64,000 nucleotides of DNA, from positions 1-64,000 of the forward strand of contig JAFAMD010000068.1 in assembly GCA_019233755.1 (NCBI GenBank), given 5' to 3'. This DNA is from Acidobacteriaceae bacterium (GTDB taxonomy: Bacteria; Acidobacteriota; Terriglobia; Bryobacterales; Bryobacteraceae). Positions 28,826-36,642 of this stretch are shown here, piece after piece. Below the pieces are notes generated by a model, which was not told the origin of the DNA, searched no databases, and saw only the letters and a list, made by a program, of their open reading frames with translations. Each line of letters starts with the position of its first letter. Position 1 is the first letter of the stretch. A program made the translations under genes and the position numbers.

Positions 28826-29377
28826 ATGAAATTCAAACTTGCGATTGCCGCGGGTGCCCTGGCTATCATGAGCACTGCCCTGATTGCGCAAAGCAGCGTT
28901 CCGATGGTAGGCGGAGCGCCCATGTACCCGAGCAGAAACATCGTTCAAAACGCATCAAGCGCTCAAAATCTAAGCACGCTGGTTGCTGCCGTGAAAGCCG
29001 CGGGCCTGGTCGACACGCTGGAAGAACCGGGCCCCTTCACCGTTTTTGCTCCGACGAACTCTGCTTTTGACAAACTTCCTGCCGGTACACTCGATATGCT
29101 GCTCAAATCCGAGAATCAGGACAAGCTCAAGAAAGTCTTGACTTATCACGTAGTATCAGGCAGCGTCACATGGAAGAAGCTCGTCGCCATGATCAAGAAG
29201 GACGGCGGCCAAACACAGATCAAGACAGTTGAAGGCGGAACCATCACGGCCATGATGGATGGCGAAAACGTCGTGCTGAAGGACGAAAAAGGCGGAACCG
29301 CCACGGTAACTCAGGCAGACGTGATGCAGAAGAATGGCGTAGTTCACGTGATTGATGCGGTTCTACTGCCGAACTAA
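28826..29377 (+). CDS. Exported fasciclin-domain (FAS1) protein
   Basis: 183 residues from ATG 28826, preceded by AAGGAG; the ORF track's TTG start at 28805 is less likely. The signal peptide 'MKFKLAIAAGALAIMSTALI' is followed by one FAS1 domain with H1 'GPFTVFAPTNSAFDKLP', 'LTYHVVSGSV' and the terminal 'NGVVHVIDAVLLP'. FAS1 domains mediate adhesion between surface proteins or to polysaccharide. It is a single gene followed by a strong terminator. Confidence 0.9.
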   Translation: MKFKLAIAAGALAIMSTALIAQSSVPMVGGAPMYPSRNIVQNASSAQNLSTLVAAVKAAGLVDTLEEPGPFTVFAPTNSAFDKLPAGTLDMLLKSENQDKLKKVLTYHVVSGSVTWKKLVAMIKKDGGQTQIKTVEGGTITAMMDGENVVLKDEKGGTATVTQADVMQKNGVVHVIDAVLLPN

Positions 29378-29401
29378 GTGCTTGCCAGCATTTCCCTCTC
29401 C

Positions 29402-29435
29402 GGCCGGAACTAGCGTGTACGTTCCGGCCTTTTTT
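29402..29435 (+). terminator. Rho-independent terminator of the fasciclin gene
   Basis: A perfect 9-bp stem (GGCCGGAAC / GTTCCGGCC) with a 10-nt loop is followed by six T residues. The T run overlaps the stop codon of the convergent SGNH hydrolase gene. Confidence 0.8.
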
Positions 29436-30150
29436 ATGGCTGATGCAGCATCGGCTGAATCAGATGAAATACATCACGGGCTACGACCTCATTTCCCTTC
29501 CCGTTCGGGTGAATCCCGTCCGGCTGCATCATGTCCGGGTGCTGGTACACATGGATCAACAAGAAAGGCATGAGCTTCAAGTGATACTTCTCGGCTAGCT
29601 CCGGAAACATCGCCGTAAAGGGCTTCACGTAGTCCGGACCATAATTCGGCGGCAGCGTGATACCCAGCAGCACGACCGGAATGTTCTCCTGCTGCAGCCG
29701 CACAATCAGCTCTTCCAGGTTCCTTTTCGTTGCCTCCACTGGAATTCCACGTAGTCCGTCATTTCCGCCAAACTCCAGCAGCACGAAGGCCGGATGTTCG
29801 GCAATCACGTTGTCGATCCGGGCCAGGCCGTCGGTGCTTGTATCCCCGCTTACGCCCTGGTTGTCCACGCGGTATGCGTAGCCGTTGGCGCTCAATAGGT
29901 CTTGCAAATCTTCGGGATAACTTCGGCCCGCCACTCCAGCCGTCAAACTGTCGCCGAATGTGACAATCACCGGCCGCTGGTCCCGTTCCTGCACCGGCTG
30001 CGCTGCCGGCGCGGGTTCCGGTGTGGAACCCGCCGGCGCTGGCGTGCGTTTCTCTTCTTGTGAGCTGGTCGAAGTCTGTTTACAGGCAGTTAGCAGGAGG
30101 GCCGAGGCCAACCACACTGCAACGATAGAATAGAATCCCCTTCTCGCCAC
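29434..30150 (-). CDS. SGNH/GDSL esterase lipoprotein (TesA-like)
   Basis: 238 residues from GTG 30150; the longer ORF start overlaps the divergent ABC gene. A lipoprotein signal peptide ends in the lipobox 'LLLTAC'. A Pro/Ala-rich linker leads to the hydrolase blocks: I 'VTFGDSLTAG', II 'NQGVSGDTS', III 'LLEFGGNDG' and V 'QPDGIHPNGKG' (catalytic Asp-His). It probably hydrolyses acyl or aryl esters in the periplasm. It is divergent from a YbbA/YbbP-type transporter, as tesA is in E. coli. Confidence 0.88.
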   Translation of the reverse strand: MARRGFYSIVAVWLASALLLTACKQTSTSSQEEKRTPAPAGSTPEPAPAAQPVQERDQRPVIVTFGDSLTAGVAGRSYPEDLQDLLSANGYAYRVDNQGVSGDTSTDGLARIDNVIAEHPAFVLLEFGGNDGLRGIPVEATKRNLEELIVRLQQENIPVVLLGITLPPNYGPDYVKPFTAMFPELAEKYHLKLMPFLLIHVYQHPDMMQPDGIHPNGKGNEVVARDVFHLIQPMLHQP

Positions 30151-30165
30151 ATCTTTAAGATTGAC

Positions 30166-30915
30166 ATGCAAGCCCCCGCGTTCCAGACCGGCGTCATAGA
30201 AGTCAACCAACTATGGAAAGTGATTGAAAACCCTCCAAATCGCGTGGAGATTCTGCGTAACATCACCTTCTCTGTCCCGCGCGGGCAATTCTTGGCTATT
30301 ATGGGCGCATCAGGGAGCGGCAAGAGCACCCTGCTGGGCCTGCTCGCCGGTCTTGATACCGTCACGTCCGGCCGCATCGTTCTGGACAAAACCGATATTA
30401 CGAATCTCAGGGAGGACAATCTTGCCCGTTTGCGAGGCCGCAAGATCGGCTTCGTTTTTCAGTCATATCAACTGGTCCCGACTCTCACTGCCGAGGAGAA
30501 CATTCTTCTTCCGGCCGAGTTGAGCGGCTACCAGGGCGATGCCCGCCGCCGCGCAAAAGATCTCCTGGAACGGGTAGGGCTTACGAACCGCGCCCACCAC
30601 TACCCTATCCAGCTTTCCGGAGGCGAACAGCAGCGTGTCGCCCTGGCCCGCGCGTTCGTCACGCAGCCGCCCATCCTGATGACCGACGAGCCCACCGGCA
30701 ACCTCGATAGCGCTAACGGCCAGCATGTCCTCGATCTCCTGCTGCAGCTCAACCGTGAGGAGGAGACCACGCTCATCCTTGTCACTCATGATCGCCAGCT
30801 CGCGGAGTATGCCGATCGCATTCTTACCTTGCACGACGGCCGCATTCTCCGCGATGAAATGGCCGAACGCCGCGTGTCCGAGCCGGAACTGCCTGAGCCG
30901 CAGGTGGAGGCCTGA
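30166..30915 (+). CDS. ybbA: ABC transporter ATPase, LolD/YbbA type
   Basis: 249 residues. Walker A 'GASGSGKSTLLGLLAGLD', signature 'LSGGEQQRVALARAF', Walker B 'ILMTDEPTGNLDSANG' and H-loop 'LVTHD' are intact; the sequence belongs to the MacB/LolD branch that drives FtsX-like permeases. It starts only 15 nt from the divergent esterase start and ends 3 nt before the permease. The tesA-like/ybbA/ybbP order supports the YbbA name; the function of YbbAP is not well settled. Confidence 0.85.
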   Translation: MQAPAFQTGVIEVNQLWKVIENPPNRVEILRNITFSVPRGQFLAIMGASGSGKSTLLGLLAGLDTVTSGRIVLDKTDITNLREDNLARLRGRKIGFVFQSYQLVPTLTAEENILLPAELSGYQGDARRRAKDLLERVGLTNRAHHYPIQLSGGEQQRVALARAFVTQPPILMTDEPTGNLDSANGQHVLDLLLQLNREEETTLILVTHDRQLAEYADRILTLHDGRILRDEMAERRVSEPELPEPQVEA

Positions 30916-30918
30916 TCC

Positions 30919-33453
30919 GTGTCCTTCACCACGGCCTCGAAAATCGCCTGGCGGGAGTTGCGCGCCGCGCCCGCGAAGTTTCTGTTTGTCGTGCTTGCAG
31001 TTGCGGTCGGCGTTGCCGCGCTCAGCGGCGTCAAAGGCTTCGGCTATGCCTTCCGCGGCATGCTGCTGCGCAATGCAAAGCAACTGATCGCTGCGGATCT
31101 TCAAGCACAAACTTGGGGCAACATATCACCTGAACAGATCAGCCGGATGCAGCAGTTGGGCTCTCAATATGGCGAGATGACGCGCGTCACCGAAACCATC
31201 TCGATGGCCGGCTCCGGCAAGCTGCGAGTGCCCCAGATGGTCTCGGTCAAGGCCATTGATCCGATCGTCTATCCGTACTATGGAACGCTGAAGATCAACC
31301 CGGACAAACCGCTTTGCGATCTGCTGCGAAACGATTCTTCGGTCGTCGTTACCCCCGAGCTCGAGCTTCGGATGAAGGTTTCACCCGGCGACACGATTCG
31401 CCTCGGCGGTAAGGAGTTCCTGGTCGCGGGAACCATCCTCAGCGAACCTGATCGTCTGGCTTCCGGCTTCGGCCCGGGAATGCGCGTCCTCATGAGCCGC
31501 GCGGGCCTCGACCGAACTGGATTGATCCAGTTCGGCAGCCGGGCGGCTCAGCGATTTCTTTTCAAACTGCGTCCCGGCATCAACCTTGATGCGCTGAAAT
31601 CGGCCATCAAGCACTCTTTCCATCGCGTGTTCATCAGCGATTACCGCGAGGGCAGCCCGGTGGTCGGCAGAGCAGTCGACAGCACCACGACTTTTCTCAG
31701 CCTTGTCAGCCTGATCGCCCTCATCGTCGGTTCGCTGGGCGTCGCGATGGCGATGTACTCACACCTGCAGCAGCGCATGGACACCATCGCCGTGATGAAA
31801 GCCATTGGTGCGCGTGCGAACCAGGTGATGCAGATTTACCTACTCCAGACTCTCTGGCTCGGCATAGCGGGCGGCGTGATCGGGGTCGGGGTTGGGGCTG
31901 CAGTTCAGCGCTCCTTTCCATGGCTCATTCATCGCATTTTTGCCCTTCTGCCGATAGTGCCGTGGGATTGGTCGTTCACTTTGCAAGGCATGAGCCTGGG
32001 CATTCTGGCCACGCTCCTGTTCACGCTTCCGCCTCTCCTCAGCATTCGCAACGTCCGCCCCAGCCTTGTCTTCCGGCGGAACATGAGCGATGCCAGCGCC
32101 GAAAGTCGCAAGCACTGGCAGGACAAGCTGCCGGGTTGGATCGGCGCCGCCTTGATTTTCGGCGGCTTCTACTGTATTGCCGTGTGGTTGAGCCGGTCGT
32201 GGCTCATGGGTTCGTATTTCATCGGCGGCCTCGCAGCCAGTCTCATCGCCCTTGGCATCGTAGCCGCCATGCTGTTGTTCTTCATGCGCTTTCTTGTACG
32301 AACCTGGAACCGGCGCCTGCCGCCTTCTTTCCGCCATGGCTTCGCCAATATCTACCGGCCCGGCAATCAGGCGCGGTCCGTTCTGGTTGCGCTGGGCGTG
32401 GGCGTGATGTTTACCCTTACCACTTATCTGCTCCAGCGAACAGTGCTTCGCCAGGTCGTCAGCGAGGGCCCGGGCCGCGAAGGCAACCTGTTTCTGCTCG
32501 ACGTGCGCGATGCCTCTTCCATCAGCAGGCTGATTGAGTCGCAGCCGGGTGTAACCAGCAAAGTGCAGCTTGTCGGCTACACCGTTTCTCGCATGCTGTC
32601 GAAGAATGGCGTGCCTGTCTCGCAACTGCGGCTCTCGAGGGAGCGCAGAAACGATTTGCAGGCGGTTCGCATCACGACGGCAAAGTCACTTCCAGACGGG
32701 ATCAATCTCGCAAACGGTGCCTGGTGGCCGCCGAATTGTGCCCAGCCTCAGCTTGCCGTGTCCGACGAGGCGCAGCGCGACTACCATCTCCATCTGGGAG
32801 ATCGCGTTGAGTTCCAGGTGGCCGGCCGGGCGTTCACCGCCCCGCTCGTTGCGACCTTTCACCGCGAGCAGCGCGCGCCCGTGCGTTATGACCTCGTTGT
32901 CCCGCAGAAGGCCCTGGAAGGCCTGCCCATTACCTACTATGGGGCAGTGCATGTCAAACCCGCGGACATCCCACGCGTCGAAGAAGCGGTCTTTGAGAAC
33001 TTTCCTACTGTGACGGTGATGAACCTGGCCGACGTTCTGAACCGCATCCAGGAAGCCGTCGACCAGGTGGCGCTGGTCGTCCGTTTCCTAGCCGGCTTTG
33101 CCATTCTGGCGGGAGTGATTATTCTTTCTTCAAGCGTTGCCGGCACGCGCTACCGCCGCATTCGCGAGGTCGCCATTCTGAAGACACTGGGTGCGACGAA
33201 AAGCCGGATTAGCGGCATCTTCTCAATTGAATTCTCGATTCTCGGCGCGATCGCCGGTCTCGTCGGCGCTATTCTCGCGAACGTCTTCACACGCATCGTC
33301 GCAGACCGCTTCATCGACACGAATGTTGATTTCGATTGGCCCTCGCTGGTTGTCGCAATGGTCGGAACCGCGCTCCTCGCTAACCTCGCGGGCTGGCTCG
33401 CCAGTGCCCACATCCTCGATCAGCGCCCCCTTGAAGTCCTGCGCGCCGAATGA
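30919..33453 (+). CDS. ybbP: ABC transporter permease with two FtsX domains (YbbP-like)
   Basis: 844 residues from a GTG start. One N-terminal span is followed by a periplasmic MacB-like domain. The first FtsX block is at about 255-370 ('LGVAMAMYSHLQQRMDTIAV' and 'MKAIGA'), extra spans at 400-500, a second periplasmic part, and the last FtsX block at 715-840 with 'REVAILKTLGATKSRI'. Such permeases use mechanical movement and may handle lipids or lipoproteins instead of moving substrates through a pore. It pairs with the ATPase just upstream. Confidence 0.87.
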   Translation: MSFTTASKIAWRELRAAPAKFLFVVLAVAVGVAALSGVKGFGYAFRGMLLRNAKQLIAADLQAQTWGNISPEQISRMQQLGSQYGEMTRVTETISMAGSGKLRVPQMVSVKAIDPIVYPYYGTLKINPDKPLCDLLRNDSSVVVTPELELRMKVSPGDTIRLGGKEFLVAGTILSEPDRLASGFGPGMRVLMSRAGLDRTGLIQFGSRAAQRFLFKLRPGINLDALKSAIKHSFHRVFISDYREGSPVVGRAVDSTTTFLSLVSLIALIVGSLGVAMAMYSHLQQRMDTIAVMKAIGARANQVMQIYLLQTLWLGIAGGVIGVGVGAAVQRSFPWLIHRIFALLPIVPWDWSFTLQGMSLGILATLLFTLPPLLSIRNVRPSLVFRRNMSDASAESRKHWQDKLPGWIGAALIFGGFYCIAVWLSRSWLMGSYFIGGLAASLIALGIVAAMLLFFMRFLVRTWNRRLPPSFRHGFANIYRPGNQARSVLVALGVGVMFTLTTYLLQRTVLRQVVSEGPGREGNLFLLDVRDASSISRLIESQPGVTSKVQLVGYTVSRMLSKNGVPVSQLRLSRERRNDLQAVRITTAKSLPDGINLANGAWWPPNCAQPQLAVSDEAQRDYHLHLGDRVEFQVAGRAFTAPLVATFHREQRAPVRYDLVVPQKALEGLPITYYGAVHVKPADIPRVEEAVFENFPTVTVMNLADVLNRIQEAVDQVALVVRFLAGFAILAGVIILSSSVAGTRYRRIREVAILKTLGATKSRISGIFSIEFSILGAIAGLVGAILANVFTRIVADRFIDTNVDFDWPSLVVAMVGTALLANLAGWLASAHILDQRPLEVLRAE

Positions 33454-33588
33454 CCAGTCACAAGTAGGCGCAAAATTCTTTCGTTCCGGATAACTACAAC
33501 AGAGACAACATATTCAGCGATTCAGGAATAAGGTTTCGCGCTTAACGGACGAGTGTCCGCCGCCCCTGCGCGCTTATTTTGAAAGGCG

Positions 33589-33777
33589 ATGAACAAGCGT
33601 GATCTCGCCCGAAGCCTGGCCCGGAAATCGCACCGCTCGCGCGCGAAGGCGGCCGACGACGTCGACAGTCTCGTGCATCGCCTTTTGAAAGATTGGAAAC
33701 GTACGCGCCCCGCGGACGAGTCCAAAGAATCTTCTGCGGCCGATCTGATGCCGCAAAGAGCCAGCAATGAACCGTAG
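33589..33777 (+). CDS. Small HU-like helical domain protein paired with TIR protein
   Basis: 62 residues with a Shine-Dalgarno-like GAAAGG upstream. 'MNKRDLARSLARKSHRSRAK' then 'AADDVDSLVHRLLKDW' strongly resembles the first two helices of HU/IHF proteins (MNKxxLxxxLAxKxxxSxxxA). The beta saddle and DNA-gripping arms that follow in true HU are absent; the remainder is polar and Ser/Glu-rich. It overlaps the next gene by 11 nt in another frame, and that next gene starts with HU-saddle-like sequence before a TIR domain. It could be a helper or dimerisation partner of the TIR protein. Not a known named gene. Confidence 0.6.
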   Translation: MNKRDLARSLARKSHRSRAKAADDVDSLVHRLLKDWKRTRPADESKESSAADLMPQRASNEP

Positions 33778-34342
33778 CGTCCGGGCAAGAGCGCTGCTTC
33801 AATTGATCGATCGATACCTCCGCGAAGGGGCGTCAATCGAAATCGACGGCCTGGGCAGCTTCAAGCTCGATGATTCGAATCAGGTGATCTTCGAGCCGAA
33901 CGGCCGCATTCCCGTGTTCCTGGCTTATGCGGAGGAGGATCGCGCTGAAGCCCGGCGGCTCTACACCGTCCTGCAGAAAGCCGGCTTCGAGCCCTGGATG
34001 GATCGGGAAAAACTCTTGCCCGGCCAGAACTGGGCGCGCGCGATCGAGCGAGCCATCGACATTTCCGAGTTTTTCATCGGCTGCTTCTCACGCCGCTCGG
34101 CCGCCAAGCGGGGCCATTTTCAGTGCGAGCTCGAATATGCGCTGGGCGTTGCCTCGCGCGTACCGGCCGAAGAGATTTTCTTCGTCCCGGTTCGTCTCGA
34201 CGAATGCAGAGTGCCGCCGCACATCGAGAAAAAAACACAATACGTCGATCTGTTCCCCGATTGGGAATACGGCGTCGGTCAGTTGTTGAAAGCGATGTGG
34301 CACCAGACGCTCGAGCGAGGCCGGAAGGTCACGCTCCGCTAG
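33767..34342 (+). CDS. TIR-domain protein with N-terminal HU-saddle-like segment
   Basis: 191 residues. Residues 8-40 ('ARALLQLIDRYLREGASIEI' then 'DGLGSFKL') look like HU helix 2 plus the beta saddle. From about 48 a TIR domain (TIR_2 type) begins: 'IPVFLAYAEEDRAEARRLY', then 'DREKLLPGQNW', then 'CFSRRSAAKRGHFQCELEYAL', where the Glu of CELEY is the likely NADase catalytic residue. Bacterial TIR proteins cleave NAD+ or make signalling nucleotides, often in phage defence. The stop codon shares a CTAG with the convergent TPR gene. NADase activity is inference. Confidence 0.75.
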   Translation: MNRSVRARALLQLIDRYLREGASIEIDGLGSFKLDDSNQVIFEPNGRIPVFLAYAEEDRAEARRLYTVLQKAGFEPWMDREKLLPGQNWARAIERAIDISEFFIGCFSRRSAAKRGHFQCELEYALGVASRVPAEEIFFVPVRLDECRVPPHIEKKTQYVDLFPDWEYGVGQLLKAMWHQTLERGRKVTLR

Positions 34343-34767
34343 ATTTTTTCCAGCTTCTTTTTCGCTTCGTGCGCCAGCTTAGAGTCGGGATCTATCTGAA
34401 TGACGCGTTGAAAAGCGATTTTCGCCGCGTCTTTGTTCTTCAGCTTCTCTTCGGCTTCGCCCAATTTAAAGAACGCCTCGGCATTGCTGGGATTGAACTT
34501 CGTCGCCCGCTCGTAGCGGGCCACGGCGGCGCGATAGCCGCTAGGGCCGCCTTTGCGCATGTAGAAGTTGCCGACCTTGACGTTGCGCTCGGATTCGAGC
34601 GGGTTCAGCACGAATTTTTCCGGTGCAACAGTATCGTCTTCCTCCGGAGGGTTCCCCTCTTCAGGAGGCGACTGCGGCTGCTGGGCGGGCTTCTGCTGAT
34701 CCTGCGGCAGTAGCGCAGCCGAGAAAAACAGGCCGAGGAGCGATGCAAAAGACACTCTGCGTGTCAC
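34339..34767 (-). CDS. Exported TPR-repeat protein
   Basis: 142 residues from a GTG start. A signal segment ('FASLLGLFFSAALLPQ') is followed by a Pro/Gln/Glu-rich linker and two or three TPR-like helix pairs ('GYRAAVARYERATKFNPSNA', 'EAFFKLGEAEEKLKNKDAAK', 'AFQRVIQIDPDS'). It probably scaffolds protein contacts in the periplasm. There is no Shine-Dalgarno sequence; a -10 element TATAAT ends 6 nt upstream, which suggests a leaderless mRNA. It is divergent from uvrC. Confidence 0.78.
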   Translation of the reverse strand: MTRRVSFASLLGLFFSAALLPQDQQKPAQQPQSPPEEGNPPEEDDTVAPEKFVLNPLESERNVKVGNFYMRKGGPSGYRAAVARYERATKFNPSNAEAFFKLGEAEEKLKNKDAAKIAFQRVIQIDPDSKLAHEAKKKLEKI

Positions 34768-34788
34768 AATTGAATTATAAAAGCTGTC
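34768..34788. promoter_or_regulatory. Compact bidirectional promoter between TPR gene and uvrC
   Basis: The whole divergent gap is 21 nt. Minus strand: TATAAT (34779-34774) then 6 nt to the GTG of the TPR gene. Plus strand: TATAAA (34776-34781) then 7 nt to the GTG of uvrC. The two -10 hexamers overlap in a near-symmetric AT block. Both genes lack a Shine-Dalgarno sequence, so leaderless transcripts in both directions are predicted. Confidence 0.45.
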
Positions 34789-36642
34789 GTGAATTTACGC
34801 GAAAAAGTAGCGCAGCTTCCCACCCAGCCGGGCGTTTACCTCTATAAAGACGCACAAGGAAAGATTCTTTACGTCGGTAAGGCGAACAATCTTCGCAGCC
34901 GGGTCAGAAGCTACTTCAATGAAGACCGTCTCGCGGAGGCCAAGACCGGAAGCCTGATTTCGGAAGCACGCGACATCCACTTCATTCAGGTCGACAACAA
35001 CAAAGAGGCGCTGGCGCTCGAAAACAATCTCATTAAGCAGTACAAGCCGCGATTCAACGTACTGCTCCGCGACGACAAAACCTACCCCTACGTAAAGCTC
35101 ACGAACGAAAAGTACCCGCGTGTCTACGTCACCCGGCGCATCCTGAACGACGGCGCCGGCTACTACGGTCCTTATTTTCCCGGAAACCTGGCGCACCGGC
35201 TGGTTCATTTTATTCACCGGCATTTCAAGGTGCCGTCCTGCAAGATTGATCTGAACCGGAAGCACACGCATCCGTGCTTGCAGTATCACATCCATCGGTG
35301 CCTTGGGCCGTGTGCATCCGGGCTGACCACCGACGAAGCATACGCGGACGCTGTTCGCGATGTCCGGCTGTTTCTCGAAGGACGCCACCGCGATCTGGCC
35401 GAAGAACTCGAGGATCGTATGCAGGTTGCCTCCGAGGAGATGCGGTTCGAAGAGGCTGCTAGCCTGCGAAACCTGATCACGACAGTTCGCGAGATGGATC
35501 AGAAACAGAAGATGGCGGCGGTCGAAGGCGAGGACATCGACATCTTTGCGTACCATGCGGAGCCGCCGCTGGTCGCGGTGAACCTGTTCCACCTTCGCAA
35601 AGGGAAGATCGTCGACCGGCGCGAGTTCTTCTGGGAAGATCAGGAGAATTTCGACGTGGCGGAGTTTTTCGAGGCGCTGCTGAAGCAAGTTTATCTCAAC
35701 AGCCAGTACATTCCGGCAACAATTCACGTGCCTGCGGACTTCGAACAGCGCGAAGAGCTGGAAGAATTTTTGTCGGAACTGCGGGGACGAAAAGTGGAGA
35801 TTCTCACTCCGCAGCGCGGAACGAAGAAGGCGCTCCTCGGGCTTGTCGAGATGAACGCGAAGAACAGCTTCGACCAACGCTTCCGCGTAATGAGACCTTC
35901 TTCGAAGGCAATCGGCGAAGCGCTGCAGGATGCACTGAATCTGGCCGAACCGCCGCGCCGTATCGAGTGTTTTGACATCTCGCACATTCAAGGCACCGAC
36001 AAAGTTGCGAGCATGGTCGTCTGGGAAGACGGTCGGATGAAGAAATCGGACTACCGCAAGTTCATTATCCGGACGGTTATCGGCAATGACGATTTCGCTT
36101 CGATGCGCGAGGTGATCCGGCGCCGCTACTCCAAGCTGCAGGAAGAGAAAAAACCATTCCCCGGGCTGGTGCTGGTGGACGGCGGTTTGGGTCAACTGCA
36201 TGCGGCAGCGGAGGTACTCGAAGATCTCGGCATCACCTATCAGCCGCTTGCGTCGATTGCAAAGCGGGAAGAGTGGATCTACGTTTACGGCCAGGAAGAT
36301 GAACCAATCGTGCTCGAAAAGTTCTCGCCGATTCTGCACCTGGTACAGACGATTCGCGATGAGGCGCACCGCTTCGCGGTAACGTTCCATCGCACACGCC
36401 GCAACGCGCAGCGCCTGACATCCGAGCTGCATAATGTGCCCGGCATCGGCCCCAAGTCAGTAGAGAAACTGCTGCGCACGTTCGGCAGCCTGGAGCGGGT
36501 ACGCGCCAGCTCAAAAGAAGAGCTGGCCAAAGTGGTGGGGATGGCGTGCGCGAACCGGCTCGCCGCTTATTTCGCGGCGAACCCCGGATCGCCGCTCGTG
36601 CAGCTCGAAAACGCTTTACAAGCCGGCGAGCAGACCGGCTAA
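34789..36642 (+). CDS. uvrC: Excinuclease ABC subunit C
   Basis: 617 residues from GTG 34789. It makes both incisions in nucleotide excision repair. GIY-YIG nuclease at about 14-90 ('GVYLYKDAQGKILYVGKANN'), UVR motif at about 205-240 ('EELEDRMQVASEEMRFEEAA'), RNase H-like 3' nuclease ('FDISHIQGTDKVASMVVWED', 'VLVDGGLGQL') and tandem helix-hairpin-helix at the C terminus ('LHNVPGIGPKSVEKLLRTFG'). All domains are intact. Its 3' end overlaps the convergent M20 peptidase by 27 nt. Confidence 0.96.
   Translation: MNLREKVAQLPTQPGVYLYKDAQGKILYVGKANNLRSRVRSYFNEDRLAEAKTGSLISEARDIHFIQVDNNKEALALENNLIKQYKPRFNVLLRDDKTYPYVKLTNEKYPRVYVTRRILNDGAGYYGPYFPGNLAHRLVHFIHRHFKVPSCKIDLNRKHTHPCLQYHIHRCLGPCASGLTTDEAYADAVRDVRLFLEGRHRDLAEELEDRMQVASEEMRFEEAASLRNLITTVREMDQKQKMAAVEGEDIDIFAYHAEPPLVAVNLFHLRKGKIVDRREFFWEDQENFDVAEFFEALLKQVYLNSQYIPATIHVPADFEQREELEEFLSELRGRKVEILTPQRGTKKALLGLVEMNAKNSFDQRFRVMRPSSKAIGEALQDALNLAEPPRRIECFDISHIQGTDKVASMVVWEDGRMKKSDYRKFIIRTVIGNDDFASMREVIRRRYSKLQEEKKPFPGLVLVDGGLGQLHAAAEVLEDLGITYQPLASIAKREEWIYVYGQEDEPIVLEKFSPILHLVQTIRDEAHRFAVTFHRTRRNAQRLTSELHNVPGIGPKSVEKLLRTFGSLERVRASSKEELAKVVGMACANRLAAYFAANPGSPLVQLENALQAGEQTG

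Noticed and set aside
34795-36432. 545-residue minus-strand ORF
   Set aside because: It is antisense to uvrC, whose domains are all recognisable. The open frame is a by-product of GC-rich codon use.
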